Made by a program: the position numbers and the translations under genes
Part shown: positions 1 through 10,830 of the stretch, piece by piece
Numbering within the stretch: the stretch's first letter is position 1
Layout of the letters: each line of letters begins with the position of its first letter
Source: Siniperca chuatsi
Lineage: Eukaryota; Chordata; Actinopteri; Centrarchiformes; Sinipercidae
DNA: 64,000 bases
Assembly (NCBI RefSeq): GCF_020085105.1
Contig: NC_058062.1
Location: 24,330,562-24,394,561, forward strand
Direction of reading: 5' to 3'
The notes under the pieces: model-generated
The model's database searches: none
Told to the model about the DNA's origin: nothing
Seen by the model: only the letters and a program-made list of their open reading frames with translations

Positions 1-429
1 TGGAGCTCTTCAGCTTAGGTGTAGCAAAGCTCTTCGTGTGTAGGTTGACCTCACTGATGGTTTTAAATTTAATTTTATTTAATTCCAATTTTGCATTCTA
101 AAACTCACATTTTAAAGTAAAAATTTTTTTATTAAAATGTAACTTACCAATTAATAATTCTATTTCCTTATTATGCTTTAAATTATGAATTCATAACTGA
201 CTCCTACAGTCCTACACAGAGCAGCAAGAGCTCTGATTGGCCAGACTCCTGATAACACATAATGGTTAGCCAATCAGAGCTCACAGCGAAATTACCAAAA
301 GAAAAGTTTAAAAGCCTCTTTCAATTAATTCTGCAATTCATATTAAAATTCAATTATTAATCTGTCAACCACTTTTTGATGTAAGCTGTGTGTTTGTTGT
401 GACAGATTGTAATTGTTGGATGTGTACAG
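1..429 (+). other. ppl intron (partial), AT-rich
   Basis: This stretch lies upstream of the first recognisable periplakin exon and ends in an acceptor (tgtgtacag) at 421-429. It is AT-rich. I see no exon or RNA gene in it, only the inverted repeat at 228-282, listed separately. The 5' exons of ppl must lie outside the window. Confidence 0.6.
228..282. repeat. Perfect 14-bp inverted repeat containing CCAAT/ATTGG
   Basis: GAGCTCTGATTGGC at 228-241 is the exact reverse complement of GCCAATCAGAGCTC at 269-282, with a 27-bp spacer. It could be the ends of a short MITE remnant or a cruciform-forming site. The CCAAT boxes in each arm are probably incidental because the site is intronic. Confidence 0.75.
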
Positions 430-3400
430 GGGCAGATTTTGCGTGGGGAGAGGTACACTCTGCTCCGTAACAATGGGACCAAATGGGACGTGAAGGATGC
501 AGCTGGACATAAACTCACTGCCCCAGCCGTCTGCTTCATGATCCCCCCCACCGACCCCGAGGCAGTGGCCATCTCTGACAAGTGAGTGTGTATGAACATG
601 TACATACACGTGTACATACAGTATACAACATTCACTGGATGAAAAACTCCATTGCATTGTATTCTGGTGCAGCTGTAGCAGTTTGTTATATTGTGTGCTT
701 GCAGCCTGGCTGGACAGCAAAAGGCAGTCAAGCAGAAGATGGCAAGCAGCAAGGGAATTCTGCTGAAACGCTTCAATGAGCTGAAGAAGGAGACTGGGAC
801 TGGCACAGGTACAGGACACTTCCAATTCTGCTGTATTGCAGCTTTTAGGCAACCTGTCATGCACACTCAAGCAACTTGATTTATTTCTTGCTGTAATTTG
901 ACCTCATACAGCTTTGTGTGAATTACAATTACAAATCAAGATTTGATATTGTTTCATATTACATTGTACTGCTGAGTTAATATAGCAAGCTAGCAAGGGC
1001 TAACTTGGCTATACAAGGCTGAATCACCACCCAGGCAAAGTGTGACACTGCCCCAGGCCCCAGATCCCCAGGTGCTAAAGCCCCAGGTTCACTGTTTGGC
1101 CGTTGGTTTGTGGTAATTACATTATTTGTAATTTTGTTTGATAATATAGGAATATTCTACTAAAGCACACTATGCATTGACATAAGGTCCTGAAGGTGGG
1201 TGAAGCGTTATCACTTGACCTTGCAGCTTTGTCTTGAAGAGGGTCCCTGTGTCAAAATCTAGTTTCACGACAGTGACATCACTAAAAAGAGGTCTGATGG
1301 GGCAAGAAACACAAGCTGTCATGATCAGAGAGGTTAGAAACAAACTTCCAGATTACTCACACTTATTTGGAAGAAAAAACTGAGGCGAACAGTAAAATTA
1401 TTGCCCAAACAGTTTGTTCTAAACATCAGTCACAGGTTAGAGACCTACTTCCTGCTTCAACTTTGAACTACTGTACTTACTGTACAGTACACACTTCCCT
1501 GCACAATGAGGGAATTATTATCGACATTTCAGGTGCGCTCACTTTCAAGTTTGTTGTAAGGATGTGAATGCTATCATAACCAAAATGACGAAATCTACGA
1601 AAATAAGACACACGTTGTAGTAAACATCCTTTAAATTATAAAAAGCAAATGGTGCGCTGCCTTTTGCTTTAAAAGGTGTTAACAGCATCTTCCTAAACTT
1701 TCAAAGTGATGTCATTCAGCTATGACAGATTTGCATGAAACCTGGCAATAATTTACCATGAAACAGAAGTATTGGCTACTGGGTGTCAGACAAAGATTCC
1801 TGTTAAGCATGCTTTACTGCCGACAAGAGCTGTCACTCTCATCATGTTGTGTGTGATTGCGTGTGACCTCAGACAAGCAAGAGCAGCAATGCCGCCAGCT
1901 GATGGCCGGTCTGGATAAGGTCGTCAGTGACCTGGACAAACAGGAGAAGGCCATTTATGCTCGAGTGCGCCCGCCACTGGAGCAGAACAGGCCACTGCAG
2001 GACAGCGCTGACCGGCTGCAGGATATGAGGGTAATGCTTTCCACTTCGTTCTGTTGTTGGATTTAAATGCTGTTTCGCACAACCCCTACATGTCTCAGTT
2101 TAGCTCCAACAGCTGAGAGAGAGTGTGTATGCATTTTACAACTCACCAACCCTGACATCTCCCTTCAGGACATTGTTGGTGCTGTCAGTAAGATTGAACC
2201 AGAGAAGTCCTCCAAAGTGCAAGAAGCAAAGAGCTTCTTGGTCTCAAATCCAAGTTGTGCCAGTGCTCCTCAACTTCACAGCAAAGTGGATGAAGCCAAC
2301 AAGAAGTACACCAAGATTGAGCAGCTACTTCAGTGCTCTCAGGAAAAGTATGGGACTTGATCTCAGTATCTTATCTTCTGTGGTAGTTGTTGCGAGAGCA
2401 GTATTCCTCGAGTTTTTCTGTTTCTGAATTGCTTTTATATCTGCTATAAATGGGTTCAAATCAGGTGTGTAATTCAAATTTGGTGAATGACATGCATTTC
2501 TACTAACTGCACTTACCTTTGTTTTAGACTGAAGAATTCCAACCAGCTGGAGACTTCCCTTCAAAATGGAAAAACTTTCCTGTCCACCTATGAGAACAAG
2601 CTGGCCAGGGAGGAGGTTGCTCCAGCTGACATCTCCTCACTCGAGAAAACGCAGCGGGAGCTTGCAGTAAGATGGCTCTTTTATTCTTTGGCATGCATTA
2701 CAATGATATCTCACTCTAACTGGAAAAAAAAGAAATACTGGTAAATAGAACGCTAAAGGTACACCGTGGAATTGTTGATCACTAGTAGTGCTATGGAGCA
2801 ACGTAATGATCAGCAGGTCCCCAAGGTTTACAAAGGTAGTGCAAACATATCATTTCCGCTTAAAGATCATATTTCCCCACATGAATAAACAATACTTAAT
2901 ATGTTGCTGGTAAGAGGCCACACTATAGTAGCCTGACACGCCTGGTTATAAAACTCATGCACTCTACATTCACATCATGCTTTGTTTTTCAATAACTGCA
3001 TGACTATTACAGGATTATTATCTCTTACCGAAGCTGGATTATCAATCAGACAAAGCGAGGAACTGCCCCAGGGCTGTAGACCACCAGGGTACCCAAAAGC
3101 CCCAGGTCCGCTGCATGTCAATTGGTTGCAACACAAAGTTACAATATCAACTGAGATGGATCCTGCATTAGGTGAACCTGTCTTTTAGAGGGGCCCTGTG
3201 TCAAAATCTATCTGTCATCTATCTAATTACCATTGGGTGTCCTGATAGCCGAATGTTTAAGGGGCATACCAATGGCAAATAAAGAAAAAAATGACAAACA
3301 AAATCATCTTTTAAAAAAAAGAACATAATAATTTTAGTTTATAATATGCCCCACTGTTCTTGTGGGGCATATTCTTAAATATAGTTGTGCTTAATCAAAT

Positions 3401-5710
3401 TGCCATTCATTGACACACAGAAAACCTGGGGCCAGGCAACAGGTGGGGAGTCAATAGGGGCCAAACAACAATTTTGCTCCAGGGCCCACTAACAAATGAA
3501 TCCAGCCATGTTCCTTACGTACACAGGTAAAAAGATGGTGTCTTTATCACCAAATATATGGTATCAGATTAGTGGAATTATTGCACTCACACAAACATTT
3601 AGCAAGTGCTAGATGCAAGAGATAAACTCTAAAAGGGATAAAGCCTCCACATTTCTCATTCTCATTTTATCATTGACATGTCTGTATTATACTTTCCTAA
3701 AGAACATATTACTGTGTATATTCAGTTAGTCTCCTTTGCTACTCTGGCAGGATGTTACATCAGACCTGAGGTCCAAGAGGTCAGTTATCGCTGAGACGGA
3801 GCAGAACCTACGTTTGACCAAAAGCAGCTGTGACAACATGGCCACCAAATTCCAAGAGCACTGCCCCGACATTGAGAGGCAGGAAGCGGACGTTAAGAAG
3901 CTCAACAAGCGCTTCAACAACCTCAACAGGCAGATCGACACCAGGTGAGAGGGTCAGGACAAGTAGGGGAAGTTCACTAAAATCTGTGCATCAACAATTA
4001 TTGGAAGAAATTCTGAGCAACACACTGCAAAAACACATATCACATAGACCTACACATAAGATCTGCATAATCATCTCTTTTACTGTGTGTTGCAGGTCTC
4101 AAAGCTTGCAGAGAGCCAAGATGGCGTACAACAATTACAGCAATGATTATGACAATTTGAACAGCTGGTTGTCTCGTGTCCCAAACTACGAGCCTCGTGA
4201 AACTGATGACATGAGACAAGTGGAGACCAAGCTGAAGAATCAGAGGGTGAGAGTGATGAGCAACAGGGCGATTCATACTTTGCATATTTCCTGATGTAGA
4301 GGAATATTCTGTCAGTGGTGCTGTAGAAAAAGGCTTTTAACAACTTCTCTGTTTTTGTCAGAACTTGCTCTCTGATATTGCAAGAAAGGAGTCTGACTTG
4401 AACAACGTCTCCAAAAATGCCCAGCTTTACCAACAAGCTGTCAAAGTATGATATTCTACATTGATTTTTTTACCACCACATATCTACCTTTTAATTTGCA
4501 GAAATACAATAAGATGAAGGTTTGATTAATGGTTTCATGATTCTTCTTTGTAGGACTATGAGAATGAAACTGAGAAGTTCAGATCTATCCTTGACCTCGA
4601 GGATGGACTTGTACCTCAGACATACAAGAGGAGCAGACTGGAATCACCTGCACTGAGAGTCAAGGCAGAGGTGAGGCTTTCATGACGTGTCAATTCAGTT
4701 GAAACAATATATCTTCTGTAGGTGACTGTAGTGAAATGAGCAAGTATTTGAAAGTACACAGCAAAGACATACGATCTGTCCCAGTCTGCTTCATCCATGC
4801 CTTCGATAACTTTAAAAAAAGAATAATCAAAATCTAAGCAGTAAAGGCTGAGATATCCTGACTTTTAGTCCCTAGTGTGAATCATAACCTCAGAAACCCT
4901 GGATCATACAGTTCCCATAATGCAACTAGATAGCGTTTTTCTTAGACACTCCCTGCCTGATAAACGCTCACATCTTTCAAACTCCACGCTCCCAGTTTGT
5001 ATCACAGCCTCTCTGATAAAGATTTAAAGTCTCAAGCCAAAATCAAGATATTTGCTTTTTACCTGCAGTTTTTAGGTTTTAAGTGTTTGATTGAATTGTG
5101 CAGGATTGATAGACAAGAGGTGCTCCCACTTGCTCCAGCCACACAAATTTTATTTCAAGGCAAAAAACAGATATATGAACAGATATATGAAAAACACGAA
5201 GGCTTAACTATTACTAGGAATAGATATAAGAGAGGTAGAGGTAGTAACTCAGTGTTTTCCAACCTGTGGGTCAGGACCTCCCAAAGGATTGTGGGATAAA
5301 GATTGAGGGTTCACAAGAGGATTAACAGGGTTAAAAATAAGAAAATAAAAGTATACTGTTACATAAATTCTCTTTCATTTTTCTAGACTTTTCTCTAATC
5401 ATTGCTTCTTTTTTGTGAATTACCAGATAGTTTTCCCCTCTTCATGCTTCTAAAAACTACTCAATTCAAACAATCTAAGTTACATATTGAATGTAAAGGG
5501 TCATGAGCCAAAAAGGTTGTGAAGTAACTTAAGGATTTACTGTATGTGCTTTCCACAACATCAATCAGTGTTTCAATCTTTACAGGAAGCTGCTATTGAG
5601 GCTAGGTTTACTGAGGTGAATGCTGTGAACAAGCAAAGGCTGCAGAATCTAGAGTTCGCCCAAGGTCTTCTCAACCAGGTGAAATATTTTCACATAATAA
5701 TGATGATGAC

Positions 5711-5743
<33 letters not shown>

Positions 5744-8426
5744 TGTCCCTCTATAGCAACCTGAGACCCCTATGATCCAGTCTACAAATGTCAAGTCAGT
5801 CCATGCTGCCCCGGGAGAAGAGCCTTGGAGAATCAGGAAGCAGCTGGAAGATGAGATCCAGAGGAGGGAGCAGCTAGAGAAAGAAATTGAGATTATCCAA
5901 ACTGACATCTATATCCTTGAAGGACAGAAGCCCCAGGACACAATTGTCAAGAAGGAGCTGATCAAAAAGGTTCCTGACCCCCAGCTGGATGAGGAAGTCC
6001 ATAAGGTCCAGCAGAAACTCTCAGAGGAGCGCCGCACTACTCGTGTCCTGGAGAATGACCTTGAGGTACTAAAGTTGAAGCTGCGTGGCCTTGAGACAGA
6101 GGTCAAAGAAGGGGCACAACAATACACAGTGAAGGAAGTCCTGCGTATAGAAAAAGACCGTGGTCAGGAGGAAGAGATTCGTAAGCTTCGGGAGGACCTG
6201 GAGGAGCTAAGACGGCAGAAGTTGATGAAAGACAATGAGCTGGTTCAGATACAAAAGCAGGTGACAATCCTGGCTGAGGAGAAGAACAAAGAACAGGAGG
6301 TGATCACTGAAGAGGAGGTGATCAAAGTCCAGAATGATCCCCAACTTGAAACAGAGTACCGGGTGCTCCTTGACAGGAAGCAGAAGGAAATGGATGGCAG
6401 GAAGCAGCTGGAGGATGAACTGAAATTTCTTCAGGAGAAGCTTCGAAGGATGGAGAAGGAGAAAGCAATGGCAGAGGAGAAGATCTCGATCAAGGAGGTG
6501 CTGAAAGTAGAGAAAGATATTGCCTTTGAAAGGGAGGTAGAAAACCTCAGGAGGCAGTATGAAGAAGAGAAGGCCAAACGAAGATCATCACAGCGAGAAA
6601 AGGCTGACCTCCAGAGGAAAATTACCAGCCTAGAGGAGGATAAGTCCAAGGTTGTTATTCAGGAGAAGGTGCGGGAGATTGTGCGCCCTGACCCAAAGGC
6701 TGAGAATGAGGTGGCCAATCTCCGGCTTGAACTTGTAGAGCACCAGAGGCGCTATAAAGATGCAGAGCTCCAGCTTAGATCCCTGCAGGATGAGCTGACC
6801 ATGCTGAGGAACAGAGGACCTCAAGTGGAGGTTAAAGAGATCATCAAAGAAGTAATCAAATACAAGACAGATCCGCAGACTGAAAGAGAACTGGAGAGAC
6901 TTCGCAATGAAATCGTAGATAAAACCCACCAGACTGAGAAATCTGAGATGGAAATCCGCCAACTTCGTAATGAAATTCAAAGATGGAGAGACACCAAACC
7001 CCAAGTGCAGACTAAAGAGGTAGTCAATGAAGTTCTGCAGTACAGAGAAGACCCCAAGACTAAGGAGGAAATCGAGACTCTCAAAAGGAAACTGGCTGAT
7101 GAACAAAAGAAACGCCTCGACCTTGAGAGAGAACGGTCAGCCCAAGAAGAGAAGATCAGACTGAGGAAAATGGATCTGTCTCAGGTCCGTGAGAAGATTG
7201 TACAGCAAGAAGTGGTCAAGATGGAAGAAGATCCTCTCCTCAGGTCAGAGTGCGACACCTTCTCACAAAACATCAGCAATGAGCAGAAACAAAAGGAGAG
7301 CCTGAAAACGGAGCTCTATCAACTGCAGAGACAAAGGGCTGACCTGGATCTGCAACTGGAAGAACTGGAGCGTGAGCGCAGGGCAAGGCGCGATGCAGAA
7401 TTGGAGATCCAAAGGCTTCGGGTCAGACTTAATGAGCTGGAGATCCACGACAAAGAGAACCGTGAGAAGGTAACTGTCAAACAGAAGGTAGTCCTGCAGC
7501 AGGATCCCCAACAGGAGAAGGAACACTCCATCCTCAAACTACAGCTTGATGAAGAGAGGCACAAACGCACTCTGCTTGAAAAAGAGTGGAATGCCCTCAT
7601 CCAGCAGCAGCTCACCCTGGAGAAGGTGGATGTGAAGGAAAGAGTTGTCCGCACTGAGAAAGTTCAAGTTGAGAGGGACCCAGAGGCAGAGATTGAGATT
7701 GAGAACCTAAGGAGGACTCTGGAAGAGGAAAAAAGGAGAAGGCGAGAACTTGACCAGGAGTTGGCCACCCTCACTTCCAGGCTTTCTGATATGGAGTTCT
7801 CTAACACCAAGTCTTCTAAAGAACTGGACTACATCCGTGATGAAAGTAGCCGCCTGCAGCAAGAAAACCAGAGGCTGCAAAATGAGATCCGCAAGCTTCG
7901 GTCTGAGATCGAGATCACCAGCAAAGAGACTCGGCTTATAACTGAGTCTGCGCCAAGGGAGGATGGAAAGAACCTGGAGTTGAGGCTTGATTCACTACAG
8001 AAGGAACTAGCAGAGCTCAGAAGCATAACCACCCAGAAGGATGAGGAGATCGAGAGGCTTCAAAAGAACCTGGCAGCAGTGAGAATTAAGAGGGAACAGA
8101 GGGAGAGCCATCTCCGTAGGTCTATTGTGGTCATTGACCCGGATACAGGCAAAGAGATGCGACCGGAGGAGGCCTACAAACAAGGGCTGATCGACTGGAA
8201 GATGTTCGTCAACCTACAGAGCCAGGAGTGTGACTGGGAGGAGATCACGGTCAAGGGCCCCAAGGGAGAATCCTCGGTTCTTCATGACAGAAAATCAGGG
8301 AAAAAGTTCTCCATCGATGATGCGTTGCGTCTCGGGCACATCACAAATCGGCAGCTTCAACAGTACATAAACAAAGAAATCTCAATCCAGGAGTTTGGTG
8401 TAATGGTGTCGGGCAAGAACAAGTGA
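430..8426 (+). CDS. ppl: Periplakin, 3' portion (partial, 11 exons)
   Basis: Periplakin is a plakin-family scaffold of desmosomes and the cornified envelope that links intermediate filaments to the cell cortex. Exons: 430-581, 705-808, 1873-2030, 2169-2347, 2528-2666, 3751-3944, 4096-4246, 4362-4445, 4554-4670, 5586-5678, 5757-8426. All junctions are GT-AG and the phases join into 1346 codons plus stop; mammalian periplakin is about 1750 aa, so the N-terminus is missing. The first exon encodes the end of the SH3 fold within the plakin domain (WDVKDAAGHKLTAPAVCF), followed by spectrin-repeat helices to about residue 457. The last exon encodes a charged coiled-coil rod (about 458-1235) and a C-terminal linker with IVVIDPDTGKEM, GLIDWKMFVNLQSQE and the ending VMVSGKNK. 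There are no plakin repeat domains after the linker, which separates periplakin from desmoplakin and envoplakin. The next gene, glyr1, is on the same strand. The small 430/436 acceptor ambiguity does not change the frame. Confidence 0.95.
1021..1265 (+). repeat. Dispersed repeat, copy A (ppl intron)
   Basis: This segment has GCCCCAGG-rich blocks followed by a 'gaggGtCCCTGTGTCAAAATCTA' type ending. The same succession recurs in the same orientation at 3055-3215 in another ppl intron. The two are diverged, so this is an old dispersed family or a local duplication. The family name is unknown to me. Confidence 0.5.
3055..3215 (+). repeat. Dispersed repeat, copy B (ppl intron)
   Basis: This is the second copy of the element at 1021-1265, sharing CTGCCCCAGG, AAGCCCCAGGT and CCCTGTGTCAAAATCTA in the same order. 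It is shorter than copy A. No coding capacity is seen. Confidence 0.5.
3236..3275 (+). repeat. tRNA-like A-box fragment, probable SINE relic
   Basis: The segment around GATAGCCGAATGTTTAAGG resembles the D-arm and A box of tRNA-Leu/Ser-type genes (TRGCCGARYGGTTAAGG). No B box, anticodon stem or acceptor closure follows, so it is not a tRNA gene. A degraded tRNA-derived SINE head is the likely explanation. Confidence 0.35.
3343..3373. repeat. Perfect 12-bp hairpin, 7-nt loop
   Basis: AATATGCCCCAC (3343-3354) and GTGGGGCATATT (3362-3373) are exact reverse complements around a 7-nt loop. The hairpin lies in the long ppl intron between the exons at 2528-2666 and 3751-3944. Its function is unknown. 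Confidence 0.7.
5711..5743 (+). repeat. (AAT)11 microsatellite next to a ppl splice acceptor
   Basis: This is a perfect 33-nt AAT array inside the 78-nt intron 5679-5756. Only 13 nt (ttgtccctctata-type tract) separate it from the AG of the final-exon acceptor at 5755-5756, so the array occupies the usual branch-point region. Confidence 0.9.
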
Positions 8427-8857
8427 ATGCTAACATGCTAAGACAGCGCATTTTCGGTTTGATTCTACAAGATTTCCTCTCTGTTTCATCACTGTTTAAA
8501 AATCTCCTTGGGCTTAACTGTACTTCCATTCTGACTTTAATAATATGGTGACTTGGCATTATTTTTTACTTTATCCATGATTCTTAAATGCACTATGTAT
8601 TTATTTGCTTATGCATATTCAGTTTTGTGGTACTGGCATTAATATATGGATTTATATTACTATCGTTACAGTCAACTACATAACAGTTTTTTGTGGTAGG
8701 AAAAGTTTGCTCAGCTGAGTTTTAATTTCTTACACTTGGTACTAGGGTCGAGAACATATATTTGATTTGGTATAGCCATTGAAATTCACTAGGGTACTAT
8801 GTTTCATTTATTTGTGGGGGTTTCCCAGGTTTATCTGATGTGTGCTCTGTAAGCTTC

Positions 8858-8863
8858 AATAAA
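8858..8863 (+). terminator. ppl: ppl polyadenylation signal AATAAA
   Basis: A canonical AATAAA lies 432 nt after the ppl stop codon, followed by T/GT-rich sequence (tttttgtgtgtaat) 30 nt downstream. This implies a 3' UTR of about 450 nt. Confidence 0.75.
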
Positions 8864-8959
8864 AGTCAAATCAAACTGGAAAAATTGTATGTTTTTTGTG
8901 TGTAATCTTATGGTGTAACATATTTATAGATTTTCATGGTATTGCTGTGGAAAATTAAA

Positions 8960-9312
8960 GGTGGGGTATGCAATTCTAATCCAGTACACATCTTTTTGTC
9001 AAATTCAGCAATTATCTCTTCATGGTCCACTAGCTGTCCGTTCAGTGTGAGCTCTGAAAAAACTCTGGTGTTTGTACTCAGCCCTGACTCTGTAAATGGG
9101 AAACTATCAAAGTGGCTCAGACCGAGCCACACAGCACTATTCCAGCCATGATTTGCGTGTCAGGTGACGTTAAATAACTTGCCCACGGACGTTCAGCTGA
9201 CTTTGTAGTTTGCCAAGATCTGCTGTTGTTGTGATGTTAGCTATAGCAGCAGGAGAGTTGTGAGCATCGCTGTCTGGAGCTGCTGTGCTGGCTCTGGGAA
9301 ACCGTCTCGAAA
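8960..9312 (+). repeat. Dispersed repeat, copy 1 (second copy at 43150)
   Basis: About 340 bp match 43150-43492 in the same orientation. Shared blocks include CTAGCTGTCCGTTCAGTGTG, CCGAGCCACACAGC and TGCTGGCTCTGGGAAACCGT. Copy 1 is the more diverged and is truncated after 'ccgtctcg'. No ORF is seen. It looks like a non-autonomous fish repeat. Confidence 0.75.
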
Positions 9313-9386
9313 TGCTCAAGTAAAGTTCAAGTACCACAGAATTGTACTCAAGTGCAGTACCTTAGAAAATGTACTATATGTCTCTA

Positions 9387-9414
9387 TAGATAGATAGATA
9401 GATAGATAGATAGA
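9387..9414 (+). repeat. (TAGA)7 microsatellite
   Basis: Seven perfect tetranucleotide units lie just after the dispersed repeat. This is a simple sequence with no other function evident. Confidence 0.9.
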
Positions 9415-9749
9415 TGAGGAAATATTACAGCTCTAATTGCATACATTCAGAGGTTTTTTGCATTTTTTTCTGATTATTTTCTTTATATACCTTTTTTCAG
9501 ATTGACAAAATAATTTGAACTCAAGATCCCTTTCTCTCGGTCTTCATCGGTGGATGGAGTACAAAAATCTTTCACACTCAACATACAATTTTCGTTTAAA
9601 AATAGGTTTTAACAGATCCACGCTAACTTAACTAACTCTATAAATAACTTTTTCAAAGTTATTTAACTTTGAACTCAGTTATTTATACATCTTTGTAAAT
9701 ATATTTTTAAAAATACTTATATAATACGCTTTTGGTTTTGATGTTGTGC

Positions 9750-10145
9750 TGCAAGAGTACCTTAATATCCCTTGAAACTTTAGAACATTTGTTCTTTGCT
9801 TATAATTATACAAGATCTTTTTGGGTATCGTTTCAAAATTGGATATCTGAACAGGACTTTAAATCGCCCCAAATTGGAATATAATGATATTATATTTGGA
9901 GTTATAATAGAGGATAAAAAAGAGAAATGATGTACAATAGCCAGATTATTATGGCTAAACAATGTATCCACACATGAGTTATATTGATTTCTCATTAGAC
10001 CTCTGACCCTTTTATTAATTAATTTATTGTTTTTTCCTTATTTTTATTGCTTTGTGCTCAGTCTGTGATTTGTACTGTTTGTACTTTGTTGTCAACTTGA
10101 TAGTGTAATGGCCAGACTTTGCTTATATAATAAAGACATATATAG
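9750..10145 (+). mobile_element. L1/Tx1-type LINE 3' end, degraded
   Basis: Plus-strand translation gives pieces typical of the C-terminal reverse-transcriptase tail of fish L1-type LINEs: a TLEHLFF-like motif at about 9779-9800, then YTRSFWVSFQNWISEQDF. Frameshifts and stops follow, and the segment ends in an A-rich tail (ataataaagacatatatagaaaaaa). It is 5'-truncated and dead. Confidence 0.65.
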
Positions 10146-10559
10146 AAAAAACAAAGAGTAGGCCTACCTTAATATCCACTGACCAGCAGCTGGCGATAAG
10201 ACCTAAGAGACCAGGAACCCATGGAGATGGTCGTCCTCCCACCAACAGGTGGCAGTAAGTCCAAAGAGCTGAACATAGAAGCACCCGATGGCTACAGAAA
10301 CAGAAATTGGTCTTATTTGAAATTAAAGCTCGTTAAATATAAAATCAAACTATAATATGGATCATATAATATACAACTATATACACTTATTTATTTGTGG
10401 CATGTAGATTTACCACAGCATCTGTTTTCATTTTGGTTCCTTTTGGTTCCTTTTCTCTGATGTTTTTAAAGCCTATATGAAATATAGTTACTGGTTATAT
10501 ATATATATATATATAGTATATTTCATTGCTTTTGTGTATTTTATGTATTTTATTTCTTT

Positions 10560-10670
10560 ATATTTCGTCATTCACTGTGGTATTTTATTTCTCCTGTTGT
10601 GAAGCACTTTGTACTTTGTTTTGATAAGTGCTCTATAAATAAAGTTTTATTATTATTATTACTATATAAT
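10560..10670 (+). mobile_element. L2/CR1-type LINE 3' tail
   Basis: The segment GAAGCACTTTGTACTTTG...AAGTGCTCTATAAATAAAGT followed by (TTA)n is the signature 3' end of vertebrate L2-type LINEs and related SINE tails. The same signature ends the copy at 45590-46441. No coding sequence is kept here. Confidence 0.65.
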
Positions 10671-10739
10671 TTTAGGCTTGTTAGAAACTAGTTTTGAACA
10701 TTATGCCAGTAATAATAAACACAGTAGCGGATGTTACAT

Positions 10740-10830
10740 GAGAGGAAGGGCTTGTCCTCACATGTGATTAGTGGGTGTGTGTTGTCTTTTCCCCTCATTC
10801 AGTGCGACGTTTTATTAAAGATATAAGATG
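10740..10830 (+). promoter_or_regulatory. glyr1 promoter-proximal region with YY1-like site at the ATG
   Basis: There is no TATA box at a usual distance. The start codon is embedded in AAGATGGCG, which matches the YY1 consensus often found at +1 to +30 of TATA-less housekeeping genes. CpG content rises downstream of it. The transcription start is inferred, not seen. Confidence 0.4.

Larger units (their letters stand above)
8864..10739. other. ppl-glyr1 spacer, repeat-filled
   Basis: I see no gene here. The spacer holds a dispersed repeat (8960-9312), a TAGA microsatellite, an L1-type LINE tail (9750-10145) and an L2-type tail (10560-10670). UBN1, which lies between PPL and GLYR1 in mammals as I recall, is not detectable in any frame. 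Confidence 0.7.

Noticed and set aside
3236-3275. tRNA gene candidate
   Set aside because: Only an A-box-like stretch is present. No complete cloverleaf, anticodon arm or B box can be folded.
5690-5756. Poly-Ile ORFs on both strands at the (AAT)n tract
   Set aside because: They arise from the intronic microsatellite; the region is spliced out between two in-frame ppl exons.
5909-8032. Minus-strand ORFs inside the large ppl exon
   Set aside because: They are antisense shadows of a highly charged coiled-coil exon, with no start context or known family.
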